DNA from: Eubacteriales Family XIII. Incertae Sedis bacterium
GTDB taxonomy: Bacteria; Bacillota; Clostridia; Peptostreptococcales; Anaerovoracaceae
Length of the DNA: 64,000 nucleotides
Assembly (NCBI GenBank): GCA_031272365.1
Contig: JAISTX010000066.1
Coordinates: 1 to 64,000, forward strand
Direction: 5' to 3'
Below are positions 18,301-27,038 of this stretch, piece by piece. How positions within the stretch are numbered: the first letter of the stretch is position 1; each line of letters begins with the position of its first letter. Below the pieces are notes generated by a model. That model saw only the letters and a list, made by a program, of their open reading frames with translations, searched no databases and was not told the origin of the DNA. The position numbers and the translations under genes were made by a program.

Positions 18301-18375
18301 TGAGATAGGTGATAGGCGTTGGACAATAGACAACGTGTATTATAGAAAAATGGTACTTAAAGGAGACTGAGAAAA

Positions 18376-20268
18376 ATGGGAAAAGTAATCGGAATTGACT
18401 TGGGCACAACGAACTCGTGCGTAGCGGTGCTGGAGGGTGGCGAGCCGGTCGTCATCCCCAATGCAGAGGGGAATCGCACGACCCCATCGGTTGTCGGTTT
18501 TGCGAAAAATGGCGAGCGGCTCGTCGGCGAGACGGCGAAGCGGCAGGCGATCACGAACCCGGAGCGCACGATCAGCTCGATCAAGCGCGAGATGGGCACG
18601 GACTACAAAGTGGAGATCGACGGCAAGTCCTACACGCCGCAGGACATCAGCGCGATGATCCTGACGAAGCTGAAAGAGGACGCGGAGGCCTACCTCGGCG
18701 AGAAGGTGACCGAGGCGGTCATCACCGTGCCGGCGTATTTTGCGGACAGCCAGAAGCAGGCGACGAAGGACGCGGGCAAGATCGCGGGCCTCGACGTCAA
18801 GCGCATCATCAACGAGCCGACAGCGGCCTCGCTCGCCTACGGCCTCGAGAAGGACGACTCGCACAAGATCCTGGTCTACGACCTCGGCGGCGGCACGTTC
18901 GACGTTTCGATCCTCGAGCTCGGGGACGGCGTCTTCGAGGTGCTCGCGACGAACGGCAACAACAGGCTCGGCGGCGACGACTTCGACGACGTGGTCATGA
19001 ACTACATCGCGGACCAGTTTGCCAAGGAGAACGGCGTGGACCTGCGCGCGGACCGGATGGCGCTGCAAAGGCTCAAGGAGGCGGCTGAGAAGGCGAAGAA
19101 GGAGCTCTCCGGGCAGCAGACGACGAGCATCAACCTGCCGTTCATCACGGTCACGGACGCGGGCCCGCTACACCTGAACATGGACATCACGCGCGCGAAG
19201 TTCGACCAGCTCACGCAGCATCTGGTCCAGAAGACGATCGAGCCGATGAAGAAGGCGATGGCCGACGCGGGCGTCACGAACGCGGACATCGGCAAAGTCG
19301 TGCTGGTCGGCGGCTCGACGCGCATCCCGGCCGTGCAGGCGGCGGTGAAGGAGATCACGGGCAAGGACCCGTTCAAGGGCATCAACCCCGACGAGTGCGT
19401 GGCGATCGGCGCCGCGATCCAGGCGGGCGTGCTGACGGGCGAGGTGCACGACGTGCTGCTGCTCGACGTCACGCCGCTGTCGCTGTCGATCGAGACGCTC
19501 GGCGGCGTGGCGACGCGCCTCATCGAGCGCAACACCCGGATCCCGACGAAGAAGAGCCAGGTCTTCTCGACGGCCTCGGACAACCAGCCGACCGTGGACA
19601 TCCACGTCATGCAGGGCGAGCGCGAAATGGCCGCCGGCAACATCACGCTCGGGCGCTTCCAGCTCACGGGCATCCTGCCGGCGCCCCGGGGCGTGCCGCA
19701 GATCGAGGTGACGTTTGACATCGACGCCAACGGCATCGTCAACGTCACGGCGAAGGACCTCGGCACCGGGAAGGTGCAGAGCATCACGATCACGTCTTCG
19801 AACAAGCTGTCCGAGGACGAGATCAACGCGAAGGTCAAAGAGGCGGAGCAGTTTGCCGAGGAGGACAAGAAGCGCAAAGAGGAGATCGAGATCAAGAACA
19901 ACGCCGAGCAGCTCATCTACAGCACGGAGAAGACGCTGGCCGACCTCGGCCCGAACGTGACCGAGGAGGACAAGGCGCGCGTGAACGCGAAGAAGGACGA
20001 GCTGCAGACCGCGCTGAACGCCGGCAACATCGAGGACATCAAGGCGAAGATGAACGCAGTCGAGGAGGAGTTCCACGCGCTCTCCGCCAAGATGTACCAG
20101 CAGGCGCAGCAGGGCGGCGGCGAAGCGGGCCCGGACGGCGCGGGCGCCTACGGCGGCACGCCGGGCGCGGACGGCTTCGGCACGGGCGCGGAGGCGCCGA
20201 AGGGGCCGGCGGACGAAAACATCGTCGACGCGGAGTTCGAGGTCGTCGATGAAGACGAAAAAAACTAA
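18376..20268 (+). CDS. dnaK: Chaperone protein DnaK (Hsp70)
   Basis: An ATP-driven chaperone of 630 residues. [18 protein letters not shown] at the N-terminus, the phosphate loop [14 protein letters not shown] and [12 protein letters not shown] are all present in the ATPase domain. The substrate-binding domain begins near [13 protein letters not shown], and the C-terminus is Gly-rich, ending in an acidic VVDEDEKN tail. It has AAAGGAG 8 nt before the ATG. The N-terminal domain lacks the 24-residue insert of Gram-negative DnaK, as is usual in Bacillota. Confidence 0.98.
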   Translation: MGKVIGIDLGTTNSCVAVLEGGEPVVIPNAEGNRTTPSVVGFAKNGERLVGETAKRQAITNPERTISSIKREMGTDYKVEIDGKSYTPQDISAMILTKLKEDAEAYLGEKVTEAVITVPAYFADSQKQATKDAGKIAGLDVKRIINEPTAASLAYGLEKDDSHKILVYDLGGGTFDVSILELGDGVFEVLATNGNNRLGGDDFDDVVMNYIADQFAKENGVDLRADRMALQRLKEAAEKAKKELSGQQTTSINLPFITVTDAGPLHLNMDITRAKFDQLTQHLVQKTIEPMKKAMADAGVTNADIGKVVLVGGSTRIPAVQAAVKEITGKDPFKGINPDECVAIGAAIQAGVLTGEVHDVLLLDVTPLSLSIETLGGVATRLIERNTRIPTKKSQVFSTASDNQPTVDIHVMQGEREMAAGNITLGRFQLTGILPAPRGVPQIEVTFDIDANGIVNVTAKDLGTGKVQSITITSSNKLSEDEINAKVKEAEQFAEEDKKRKEEIEIKNNAEQLIYSTEKTLADLGPNVTEEDKARVNAKKDELQTALNAGNIEDIKAKMNAVEEEFHALSAKMYQQAQQGGGEAGPDGAGAYGGTPGADGFGTGAEAPKGPADENIVDAEFEVVDEDEKN

Positions 20269-20285
20269 AGAATTGAGAGCATACC

Positions 20286-21479
20286 TTGGCCGAGAAAAAA
20301 GACTACTATGACGTATTGGGCCTGAAGAAGGGCGCTACGGAGGATGAGATCAAAAAGGCCTTCCGCAAGAAGGCCATGGAGTACCATCCCGACAAAAACC
20401 CCGGCGACAAGGAGGCCGAGGAGCGGTTCAAGGAGATCAACGAGGCCTACGGCATCCTCTCCGACAAGGAGAAGAAGGATCTCTACGACCGCTTCGGCCA
20501 TGCCGGCGTCGACCCGAATTCGGGGTTTGGCGCCGGCGGCTTCGGCGGTTTTGGCGGCTTCGGCGGCAGCGGCGCCGGCGGTTCCTACGGGGGGGATTTC
20601 AGCGACATCTTCGGGGACCTCTTCGGCAGCGTCTTCGGCGGCGCGGCGGGCGGCGCGGGGCGCGGGAGCGCCAAGCAGAACGGGCCGCGCAAAGGCCGCG
20701 ACCTCCAGCAGGGGATGCGCATCACGTTCAAGGACGCCGCCTTCGGCACAAAGAAAAAGATCCGCCTGAAGCGGCAGTCCGACTGCCCCGCCTGCCAGGG
20801 CACGGGCGCAAAGAACGGGACGGCGAAGCATACCTGCGAGACCTGCCACGGCTCCGGCCAGGTGCAGACGCAGCAGCGCACGCCGTTCGGCTCGTTCACG
20901 AGCATCGGCCCCTGCCCCACCTGCGGCGGCAAGGGCATCATCATCGAGACGCCGTGCCCCGAATGCAATGGCTCGGGCAAGGTGGTCAAGGAGGTCACGC
21001 TCAACGTCGACATCCCGGCCGGCGTGGACAACGACTCCGTCATCCCCCTCCGGGGGCAGGGCGAGCCGGGCACGAACGGCGGGCCCTCCGGCGACCTGTA
21101 CATCATCCTGCAGGTGGAGCCGCACGAGGTCTTCCAGCGGCAGGGGGACGACCTGCACCTGGAAATACCGATCACGTTCGACCAAGCGGCGCTCGGGACG
21201 ACGATCGTCGTGCCGACGCTCACAGAGAAGGTGAGCTACAAGGTGCCGCCGGGCACGCAGCCGAACACGCTGTTCCGGCTGAAGGGCAAGGGCGTCAAAT
21301 CCGTGCGCGGCAACCGCTACGGCGACCTGTACGTGAAGGTCATCCTCGAGGTGCCGACGAAGCTCACGAAGGAGCAGCAGAAGGCGCTCAAGGAGCTCGG
21401 GGAGAAGCTCGGGCCCGAGGCGTACGCGCGGCGCAGCACGTTCAGCAAACTGTTTGACAAGCTCTGGGGCAGCGACTGA
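20286..21479 (+). CDS. dnaJ: Chaperone protein DnaJ (type I Hsp40)
   Basis: DnaK co-chaperone of 397 residues, starting with TTG 17 bp after dnaK. Domains: J domain with HPD (EYHPDKNPG), Gly/Phe region, zinc-binding region with four repeats ([32 protein letters not shown]), then the C-terminal substrate-binding domains. It is the last heat-shock gene, but deoC starts only 23 bp further on, so read-through is likely. Confidence 0.97.
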   Translation: MAEKKDYYDVLGLKKGATEDEIKKAFRKKAMEYHPDKNPGDKEAEERFKEINEAYGILSDKEKKDLYDRFGHAGVDPNSGFGAGGFGGFGGFGGSGAGGSYGGDFSDIFGDLFGSVFGGAAGGAGRGSAKQNGPRKGRDLQQGMRITFKDAAFGTKKKIRLKRQSDCPACQGTGAKNGTAKHTCETCHGSGQVQTQQRTPFGSFTSIGPCPTCGGKGIIIETPCPECNGSGKVVKEVTLNVDIPAGVDNDSVIPLRGQGEPGTNGGPSGDLYIILQVEPHEVFQRQGDDLHLEIPITFDQAALGTTIVVPTLTEKVSYKVPPGTQPNTLFRLKGKGVKSVRGNRYGDLYVKVILEVPTKLTKEQQKALKELGEKLGPEAYARRSTFSKLFDKLWGSD

Positions 21480-21502
21480 TGGGGCCTAGGGGGGAAGGCG
21501 CT

Positions 21503-22174
21503 ATGGACAAGAAACGGCTCGCATCCATGATGGACCACACGCTACTGAAAGCGGACGCGACGGACGCGCAGATCGAAGCGCTCTGCGCGGAGGCTGCAGC
21601 CATCGGCGCGGCGTCCGTCTGCGTCAACTCGGCGCGCGTGGCGCTGGCGAAGCGGCTGCTGGCCGGCAGCGGCGTGCTCGTGGACACGGTCGTCGGTTTC
21701 CCGCTCGGCGCGAACACGCCCGAGGTGAAGGCCTTTGAGGCGAAGGACGCGATCGCGCGCGGCGCGGACGAGGTGGACATGGTGATCAACATCGGCGCGC
21801 TGAAGTCCGGGGACGAGGCGCTCGTCCAGCAAGACATCCAGGCCGTCGTCGGGGCGGCGCAGGGCGCGACCGTCAAGGTCATCCTGGAAACTTGTTATTT
21901 GAATGATGAAGAAATAACGGCCGCTTGCCGGCTCGCTTTGGAAGCGGGCGCGGATTTCGTGAAGACGTCGACGGGCTTCGGCACGGGCGGCGCGACGGCG
22001 GAGGACGTGCGGCTCATGCGCAGCGCCGTGGGGGATCGCATGAAGATCAAGGCGAGCGGCGGCATCCGGGACTACGCCGCCGCGATGGAGATGGTGGCCG
22101 CGTCCGCCGACCGGCTCGGCGTGTCCGCGAGCCTCGCGATCCTCGAAGGCGCCCCGGAAACCCCCGAAATCTGA
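21503..22174 (+). CDS. deoC: Deoxyribose-phosphate aldolase
   Basis: Splits 2-deoxyribose 5-phosphate into glyceraldehyde 3-phosphate and acetaldehyde. The 223 residues form a TIM barrel starting [20 protein letters not shown]. The track ORF starts eight codons earlier at an ATG overlapping the dnaJ stop, but 21503 has GGGGGAAGG upstream and gives the normal N-terminus. The Schiff-base lysine lies in [13 protein letters not shown], and KASGGIRD follows. Its stop overlaps the next ATG (TGATG). Confidence 0.96.
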   Translation: MDKKRLASMMDHTLLKADATDAQIEALCAEAAAIGAASVCVNSARVALAKRLLAGSGVLVDTVVGFPLGANTPEVKAFEAKDAIARGADEVDMVINIGALKSGDEALVQQDIQAVVGAAQGATVKVILETCYLNDEEITAACRLALEAGADFVKTSTGFGTGGATAEDVRLMRSAVGDRMKIKASGGIRDYAAAMEMVAASADRLGVSASLAILEGAPETPEI

Positions 22175-23529
22175 TGTTTGACCTGATCGTCGACCACGCG
22201 TGGATCCTGTCGTCCGAGCGGGGCTACGAGCCCTATACGGGCGCGGTCTGCGTGACGGGCGGCCGCATCGAGGCCGTGGTAGACGATGAGGATCCGGCCG
22301 GCGCGCCGCGCGCCGGCTTTTCCGCGTCCGACGCGCGGGAATACATTGACGCCCGGGGGCGGATCCTGCTGCCGGGGCTCGTCAACGCCCACTGCCACGG
22401 CGACATGGCGTTTGCGAAGGGCTTCGGCGACGGCTTGACGCTGAAGGAGCAGATCGAGGCCTTCGCCGGCCACAGCTGGTTTCACGCGTATATCACGGAC
22501 GAGGACCGCATCGCGTCGCGGGCGCACACCTACCTCGAGGCGCTGCTCAGCGGCACGACCTGCATCCTGGAAAACATGTACTGGTCGCTCGGCCCGCGCT
22601 CGGCGGAGATCGTGCGGAAGGCCGGCATCCGCGCGGCGCTGTGCGAGGACGTGCGGCGCGATTTCACAGATCCGGAAAACCTGCTGCCCCCAGAGGAGAT
22701 GGAAGCGTTTGCGCGCGCCTGCGAGGCGGACGGCATCGTGCCCGTGTTCGCGGGCGTGGCGGAGGAGGATTTCTCCCCGGGCCTGCTGGCAAAGATCGCG
22801 GAGCGTTTTTCCGCGCTGCCGGTGCACACGACCTCGCACGTCGCGGAGACGACGTGGCGCGTGGACAACGCGCTGCGCGTGATGGGCGAGCGGCCTGTGC
22901 AGACCATGGATCGGTATGGGCTCATCACGGAGCGCTATATCGGCTCGCACGCGGTCTGGCTCGACGACGAAGACATCGCGGCGCTGGCGCGGCGCGGCGC
23001 GAGCGTGGCCAGCACGCCGGTCTGCGAGCTCAAGATCGGCGACGGGCTCGCGCCTGTCCCGAAGCTGCTTGCGGCGGGCGTGAACGTCGCGCTTGGGACG
23101 GACGGCGCGGTATGGGACAATACGAACGACCTGTTCCGCCAGATGAAATGCATGGCGATCGCGCACAATACGCCGAACGCGCCGCGGCAGATTTCCGCGC
23201 GCCAGGCGCTCGATATGGCGACCGTGGGCGGCGCGCGGGCGCTCGGGCTCGCGGGGGAGATCGGCACGATCGAGGCCGGGAAGGCGGCGGATTTCATCCT
23301 GATCGACCCAGGGCGGCCGCATATGCAGCCGCTGCGGCCCGGGAAGGGCGGCAATATGGCCTCGGCCGTCGTCTACTGCGCGACGGGCCGCGACGTCTGC
23401 GATGTGTTTGTGCGCGGGCGGCATCTTGTGCAAGGCGGCGCGCTGGATACGCCCGGGGGCCTCGATGCCGCCGAGGTCATGGAAGCGCTGCGCGAAACCG
23501 CGGAGCGTGTGTCAAAGGCTGTGGAATGA
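22174..23529 (+). CDS. Amidohydrolase of the MtaD/TrzA type (S-adenosylhomocysteine/adenosine deaminase-like)
   Basis: A 451-residue metal-dependent hydrolase. The N-terminal beta-sandwich is followed by NAHCHGD (first metal ligands, around residue 70), HVAET, GSHAVW (third His) and GTDGAVWDN (metal Asp), all in the order of the MtaD/SsnA/TrzA amidohydrolases. EAGKAADFILID marks the C-terminal sandwich. The start overlaps the deoC stop (TGATG), which suggests coupling and a role in nucleoside salvage. The substrate (SAH, MTA, adenosine or guanine) cannot be told from sequence. The 3' end overlaps hisJ by 18 bp tail to tail. Confidence 0.85.
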   Translation: MFDLIVDHAWILSSERGYEPYTGAVCVTGGRIEAVVDDEDPAGAPRAGFSASDAREYIDARGRILLPGLVNAHCHGDMAFAKGFGDGLTLKEQIEAFAGHSWFHAYITDEDRIASRAHTYLEALLSGTTCILENMYWSLGPRSAEIVRKAGIRAALCEDVRRDFTDPENLLPPEEMEAFARACEADGIVPVFAGVAEEDFSPGLLAKIAERFSALPVHTTSHVAETTWRVDNALRVMGERPVQTMDRYGLITERYIGSHAVWLDDEDIAALARRGASVASTPVCELKIGDGLAPVPKLLAAGVNVALGTDGAVWDNTNDLFRQMKCMAIAHNTPNAPRQISARQALDMATVGGARALGLAGEIGTIEAGKAADFILIDPGRPHMQPLRPGKGGNMASAVVYCATGRDVCDVFVRGRHLVQGGALDTPGGLDAAEVMEALRETAERVSKAVE

Positions 23530-24306
23530 GGGGGCGCGGTTTCGGTAGGTCGTGACGTACCGGAAGCCGTGCGCGCGCAGGATGTCCTCGCCTTCCTTGA
23601 TGAACGCGCCCACGTACCGGGCTTCGTGGGCGTCTGAGCCGATGGTGACGATCTCGCCGCCGAGCTCCCGGTAGAGCGCCAGGATGGCGGGCGTCGGCGT
23701 GCCGTGGTCCGCCATGCCGTAGCGGAAGGTGGAGACGTTGAGCTCGATGCCCTTGCCGTCCCCGATGGCCTGCAGCAGGATCTCCCGGACCGTGTCCATA
23801 TACAGCCCTGCGGGCGCATAGCTGTCCATATATCGGTCGATCACGTTGAGGTGGCCGAGCACGTCGTAGTTTTTGTACTGCCGGATGCAGGTGAGCAGGG
23901 CGGTGAAATACTCTTCCACGATCTCCTGCTGCGTCCGCCCCCTGAGGAATTCCGGGGTGTGGATCGGCGCGCGCGCCGTGTGGTGCACGGAGGCGATCAC
24001 GAAGTCGAACGGGAAGCCGGAGAGCGTCTCCTCGCAGACGGCGAGCCCCTCGCCCTCGATGAGCCCGATCTCGATGCCCTTGGCGAACGAGAGCTTCCCG
24101 GCGCAGGTCCGCTCCGCGCCTGCCAGCGCCGCTTCGTAGGCGGGCAGGTCGAGCACCCACGGGTATTCGTCGTCGTAGTAGAAGGGGTCGAAATGGTCCG
24201 TGACCGCAATCCCGTCGAGCCCTTTTTTCATCGCGGTGGCGAGGACTTCGTCGAGGGTTGATCTCGCGTCGTCCGAGAAACTGGTGTGAATATGGTAGTC
24301 AAACAT
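23512..24306 (-). CDS. hisJ: PHP-family phosphatase, probable histidinol-phosphatase
   Basis: A 264-residue protein. PHP metal motifs are present: YHIHTSFSDDA at the N-terminus, VTDHFD near residue 38, ASVHH near 108, GHLNVIDRY and IGSDAH near the C-terminus. This fits HisJ-type histidinol-phosphatases. No other his genes are in the window, so the hisJ assignment is probable rather than certain. The ATG lies only 14 bp from the divergent polA ATG. There is no Shine-Dalgarno, and a TATAAT ends 6 nt before the ATG. Confidence 0.8.
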   Translation of the reverse strand: MFDYHIHTSFSDDARSTLDEVLATAMKKGLDGIAVTDHFDPFYYDDEYPWVLDLPAYEAALAGAERTCAGKLSFAKGIEIGLIEGEGLAVCEETLSGFPFDFVIASVHHTARAPIHTPEFLRGRTQQEIVEEYFTALLTCIRQYKNYDVLGHLNVIDRYMDSYAPAGLYMDTVREILLQAIGDGKGIELNVSTFRYGMADHGTPTPAILALYRELGGEIVTIGSDAHEARYVGAFIKEGEDILRAHGFRYVTTYRNRAPSFHSL

Positions 24307-24321
24307 GTTATCATTATAGCA
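24306..24321. promoter_or_regulatory. 14-bp bidirectional promoter, both directions apparently leaderless
   Basis: The gap between the hisJ and polA start codons is GTTATCATTATAGC. On the plus strand TGT-TATCAT ends 6 nt before the polA ATG. On the minus strand TGC-TATAAT ends 6 nt before the hisJ ATG. The extended -10 TG bases come from, or touch, the opposite start codon. No room exists for a leader or ribosome binding site on either side. Confidence 0.6.
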
Positions 24322-27032
24322 TGAACGGGAAAATCATGATCATAGACGGCAACAGCCTCGTCTTCCGCGCGTACTACGCGATGCAAAACCCGATGGTGAC
24401 GAGCAAGGGCGTGTACACGCAGGCCGTGTTCGGGTTCCTGAACATGCTGCACAAGGCGCTCGCCGACAACCCTGCGGACTATATCGCGGCTTGCTTCGAC
24501 CGCAAGGCGCCGACGTTCCGGCACCTCGAGTACGCGGCGTACAAGGCCGGGCGGCAGAAGACGCCGGACGAGCTGGCCATGCAGGTGCCTTACATCAAGG
24601 ACATCCTCTGTGCCATGCACGTCGCGGTGCTCGAGATGGACGGCTTCGAGGCGGACGACCTCATCGGCACGGTCGCGAAGCGCGCGGAGGCCGAGGGGCT
24701 GACCGCGCTCATCATCACGGGCGACCGCGACCAGCTGCAGCTCGCGAGCGAGCGGACGAGCGTGCTGATCACGAAGAAGGGCGTCTCGGAGTTCGAGCTG
24801 AGCACGCCCGCGTCGATGCTCGAGAAATACGGCTTCCCGGCGGCGCAGTTCGTGGACTACAAGGCGCTGATGGGCGACGCGTCGGACAATATCCCGGGCC
24901 TGCCGGGCGTCGGCGAGAAGACGGCGGCGAAGCTCATCTGCCAGTTCGGGACGGTGGAAAACCTCCTCGCGCACGCGGACGAGGTGACGCCGCCGCGCAT
25001 CCGCGGCATCGTGGAGGAGAATGCGCAGCTCGCGACGATGAGCAAGCGGCTTGCGACGATCGTGACCGACGTGCCCGTGGAGGTGGACTTTGCGGCGATG
25101 CGCGTGCGGGCCTGGGACGTGCCGAAGCTGCGCCAGATCTACACGGAGCTCGAGTTCCGCATGTTTTTGAAGCGTTTGGACGAGCAGGCGGCGCAGTACG
25201 CGGGCGAGGTGCCGGGGGCGGACGGGTTGCCGAAGGTGGACGGGCAGCCGAAGGCGGCTGCCCCTACGTGTCCGCTGGAAACCATCACCGTTGACTCAAT
25301 GGATGCCTTGGAAACGTTGAAAAATGCGCTTTCCGACGCCGAAACCGCCGTCCTGAAACTCTTTGGCGGCGAGGACCACGTCCACCCGCCGGAGGTTTAC
25401 GCAATATTCCTTCTTGTAAATAATAATTTTTACTGCGTCGACACCCGGAACAGCGGCGAACTGCTGCGAAAAGCCGCCGATTTGCTGCTGGATGCGGACG
25501 TCCGCTACGCCGGGTATGGCCTCCAAAGCGACCTGTACAAGCTCAAGACGCTGCGCGGCGGCGGATCTTTGATCGGCAGGGTGGCCGACGACGTCCAGAT
25601 CGCGCACTACCTGCTCGCGCCGTCGAACGGGGGCGCGACGCTCGCGCAGGTGTTGCTCGGGGACCTTGGGGTAGAAGTGCCGGAGCCGCCGAAGCTCGAG
25701 GGCGGCCTGCTGCTCATGCCATTTGACGAGATCCGGGCGTACGGCGCGGCGTTTTGCGCGGCGGTGCAGGCGCTCGCACCCGTCCTGCGCGAAAAACTCG
25801 CGGCGGAAGGCCAGCTGAAGCTGTACGAGGAGGTGGAGCTGCCGCTCGCCGCCACGCTCGCGGAGACCGAGGTGAACGGATTCGCCTTCGACGCGGGGGC
25901 GTTGACGGAGATCGACCGCGGCATCATCGCGCGCGTGGAGGAGCTGACGGAGGGCATCACGGAGCTGGCCGGCGAGGCGTTCAACATCAACTCGCCGAAA
26001 CAGCTCGGCGAGATATTATTCGAAAAAATCGGGCTGCCCGGCGGCAAGAAGAACAAAAACGGGTATTCGACGAGCGCGGACGTGCTCGAGAAGCTGCGCG
26101 GGGCGCACCCGATCATCCCCCTCGTGCTCGAGTACCGGACGCTGACGAAGCTGAAGAGCACGTATATCGACGGGCTGCCGGCGTTCGTGGGCGCGGACGG
26201 GCGCATCCGGGCGCACCTCCGGCAGACGGTGGCGGCGACGGGGCGGCTGTCGTGCACGGACCCGAACCTGCAAAACATCCCGGTCCGGCAGGAGCTCGGG
26301 CGGACGCTGCGCAAGGCCTTCGTGCCGGGCGGGCCGGGCCTGGTGCTGATGGGGGCGGACTATTCGCAGATCGAGCTGCGCGTGCTGGCGCATTTTTCGG
26401 AGGATCCGGCGCTCCTGGGCGATTTCCGCAGCGGCGCGGACATCCACAGCCGGACGGCGGCGCGCGTGTTCGGGGTGGAGCCGGACGCGGTGACGCTCGA
26501 GCAGCGCAGCGCGGCGAAGGCTGTCAATTTCGGCATCATCTACGGCATGAGCGGCTTCGGGCTGTCGGAGAACCTGTCGATCACGCGCAAGGACGCGGAG
26601 CGGTTCATCGGCGACTATTTCGCGCAGCACGCGCGCGTGAAGGCGTGGCTCGACGCGCAGATCGCGGCGGCGAAGGCGCTCGGCTACACGACGACGATCC
26701 TCGGGCGCCGGCGCGCGATCCCGGAGATCCACGCGTCGCAGTACATGGTGCGGCAGATGGGCGAGCGGCTCGCGATGAACTCGCCCGTGCAGGGCAGCGC
26801 GGCGGACATCATCAAGGTGGCGATGAACCGCGTGCACGCGCGGCTGGAGAAGGAGGGGCTCGCGGCGCGGCTCATCCTCCAGGTGCACGACGAGCTAATC
26901 CTCGAGGTGCCGGTGGGCGAAGTGGACGCGGCGGCGCGGGTGCTCCAGGAAGAGATGGAGGGCGCCGTGGAGCTGCGGGTGCCGCTGGTCGCGGAGATCA
27001 AGACCGGCGGGAGCTGGTTTGAGCTGAAATGA
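24321..27032 (+). CDS. polA: DNA polymerase I
   Basis: Repair and Okazaki-fragment polymerase of 903 residues. Start MNGKIMIIDGNSLVFRAYYAM. The 5'-3' nuclease domain is intact (residues 1-290; GDRDQLQL, GLPGVGEKTA). The middle 3'-5' exonuclease-like domain lacks the usual DxE triad and looks inactive, as in many Bacillota. The polymerase domain has DYSQIELRVLAH (motif A), RSAAKAVNFGIIYG (motif B) and VHDEL (motif C). The linker at about residue 308 contains a REP-type hairpin read as coding sequence. The start has no Shine-Dalgarno; a -10 box ends 6 nt upstream. The stop is 6 bp before the RAYT start. Confidence 0.97.
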   Translation: MNGKIMIIDGNSLVFRAYYAMQNPMVTSKGVYTQAVFGFLNMLHKALADNPADYIAACFDRKAPTFRHLEYAAYKAGRQKTPDELAMQVPYIKDILCAMHVAVLEMDGFEADDLIGTVAKRAEAEGLTALIITGDRDQLQLASERTSVLITKKGVSEFELSTPASMLEKYGFPAAQFVDYKALMGDASDNIPGLPGVGEKTAAKLICQFGTVENLLAHADEVTPPRIRGIVEENAQLATMSKRLATIVTDVPVEVDFAAMRVRAWDVPKLRQIYTELEFRMFLKRLDEQAAQYAGEVPGADGLPKVDGQPKAAAPTCPLETITVDSMDALETLKNALSDAETAVLKLFGGEDHVHPPEVYAIFLLVNNNFYCVDTRNSGELLRKAADLLLDADVRYAGYGLQSDLYKLKTLRGGGSLIGRVADDVQIAHYLLAPSNGGATLAQVLLGDLGVEVPEPPKLEGGLLLMPFDEIRAYGAAFCAAVQALAPVLREKLAAEGQLKLYEEVELPLAATLAETEVNGFAFDAGALTEIDRGIIARVEELTEGITELAGEAFNINSPKQLGEILFEKIGLPGGKKNKNGYSTSADVLEKLRGAHPIIPLVLEYRTLTKLKSTYIDGLPAFVGADGRIRAHLRQTVAATGRLSCTDPNLQNIPVRQELGRTLRKAFVPGGPGLVLMGADYSQIELRVLAHFSEDPALLGDFRSGADIHSRTAARVFGVEPDAVTLEQRSAAKAVNFGIIYGMSGFGLSENLSITRKDAERFIGDYFAQHARVKAWLDAQIAAAKALGYTTTILGRRRAIPEIHASQYMVRQMGERLAMNSPVQGSAADIIKVAMNRVHARLEKEGLAARLILQVHDELILEVPVGEVDAAARVLQEEMEGAVELRVPLVAEIKTGGSWFELK
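25242..25267 (-). repeat. REP-like hairpin inside polA
   Basis: GGGCAGCC and GGCTGCCC form an 8-bp stem followed by CTAC. Read on the minus strand this is GTAG plus a stem-loop, the layout of the REPs around the downstream RAYT. It encodes GQPKAAAPT in the linker after the 5' nuclease domain. Confidence 0.6.
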
Positions 27033-27038
27033 ATCGGT

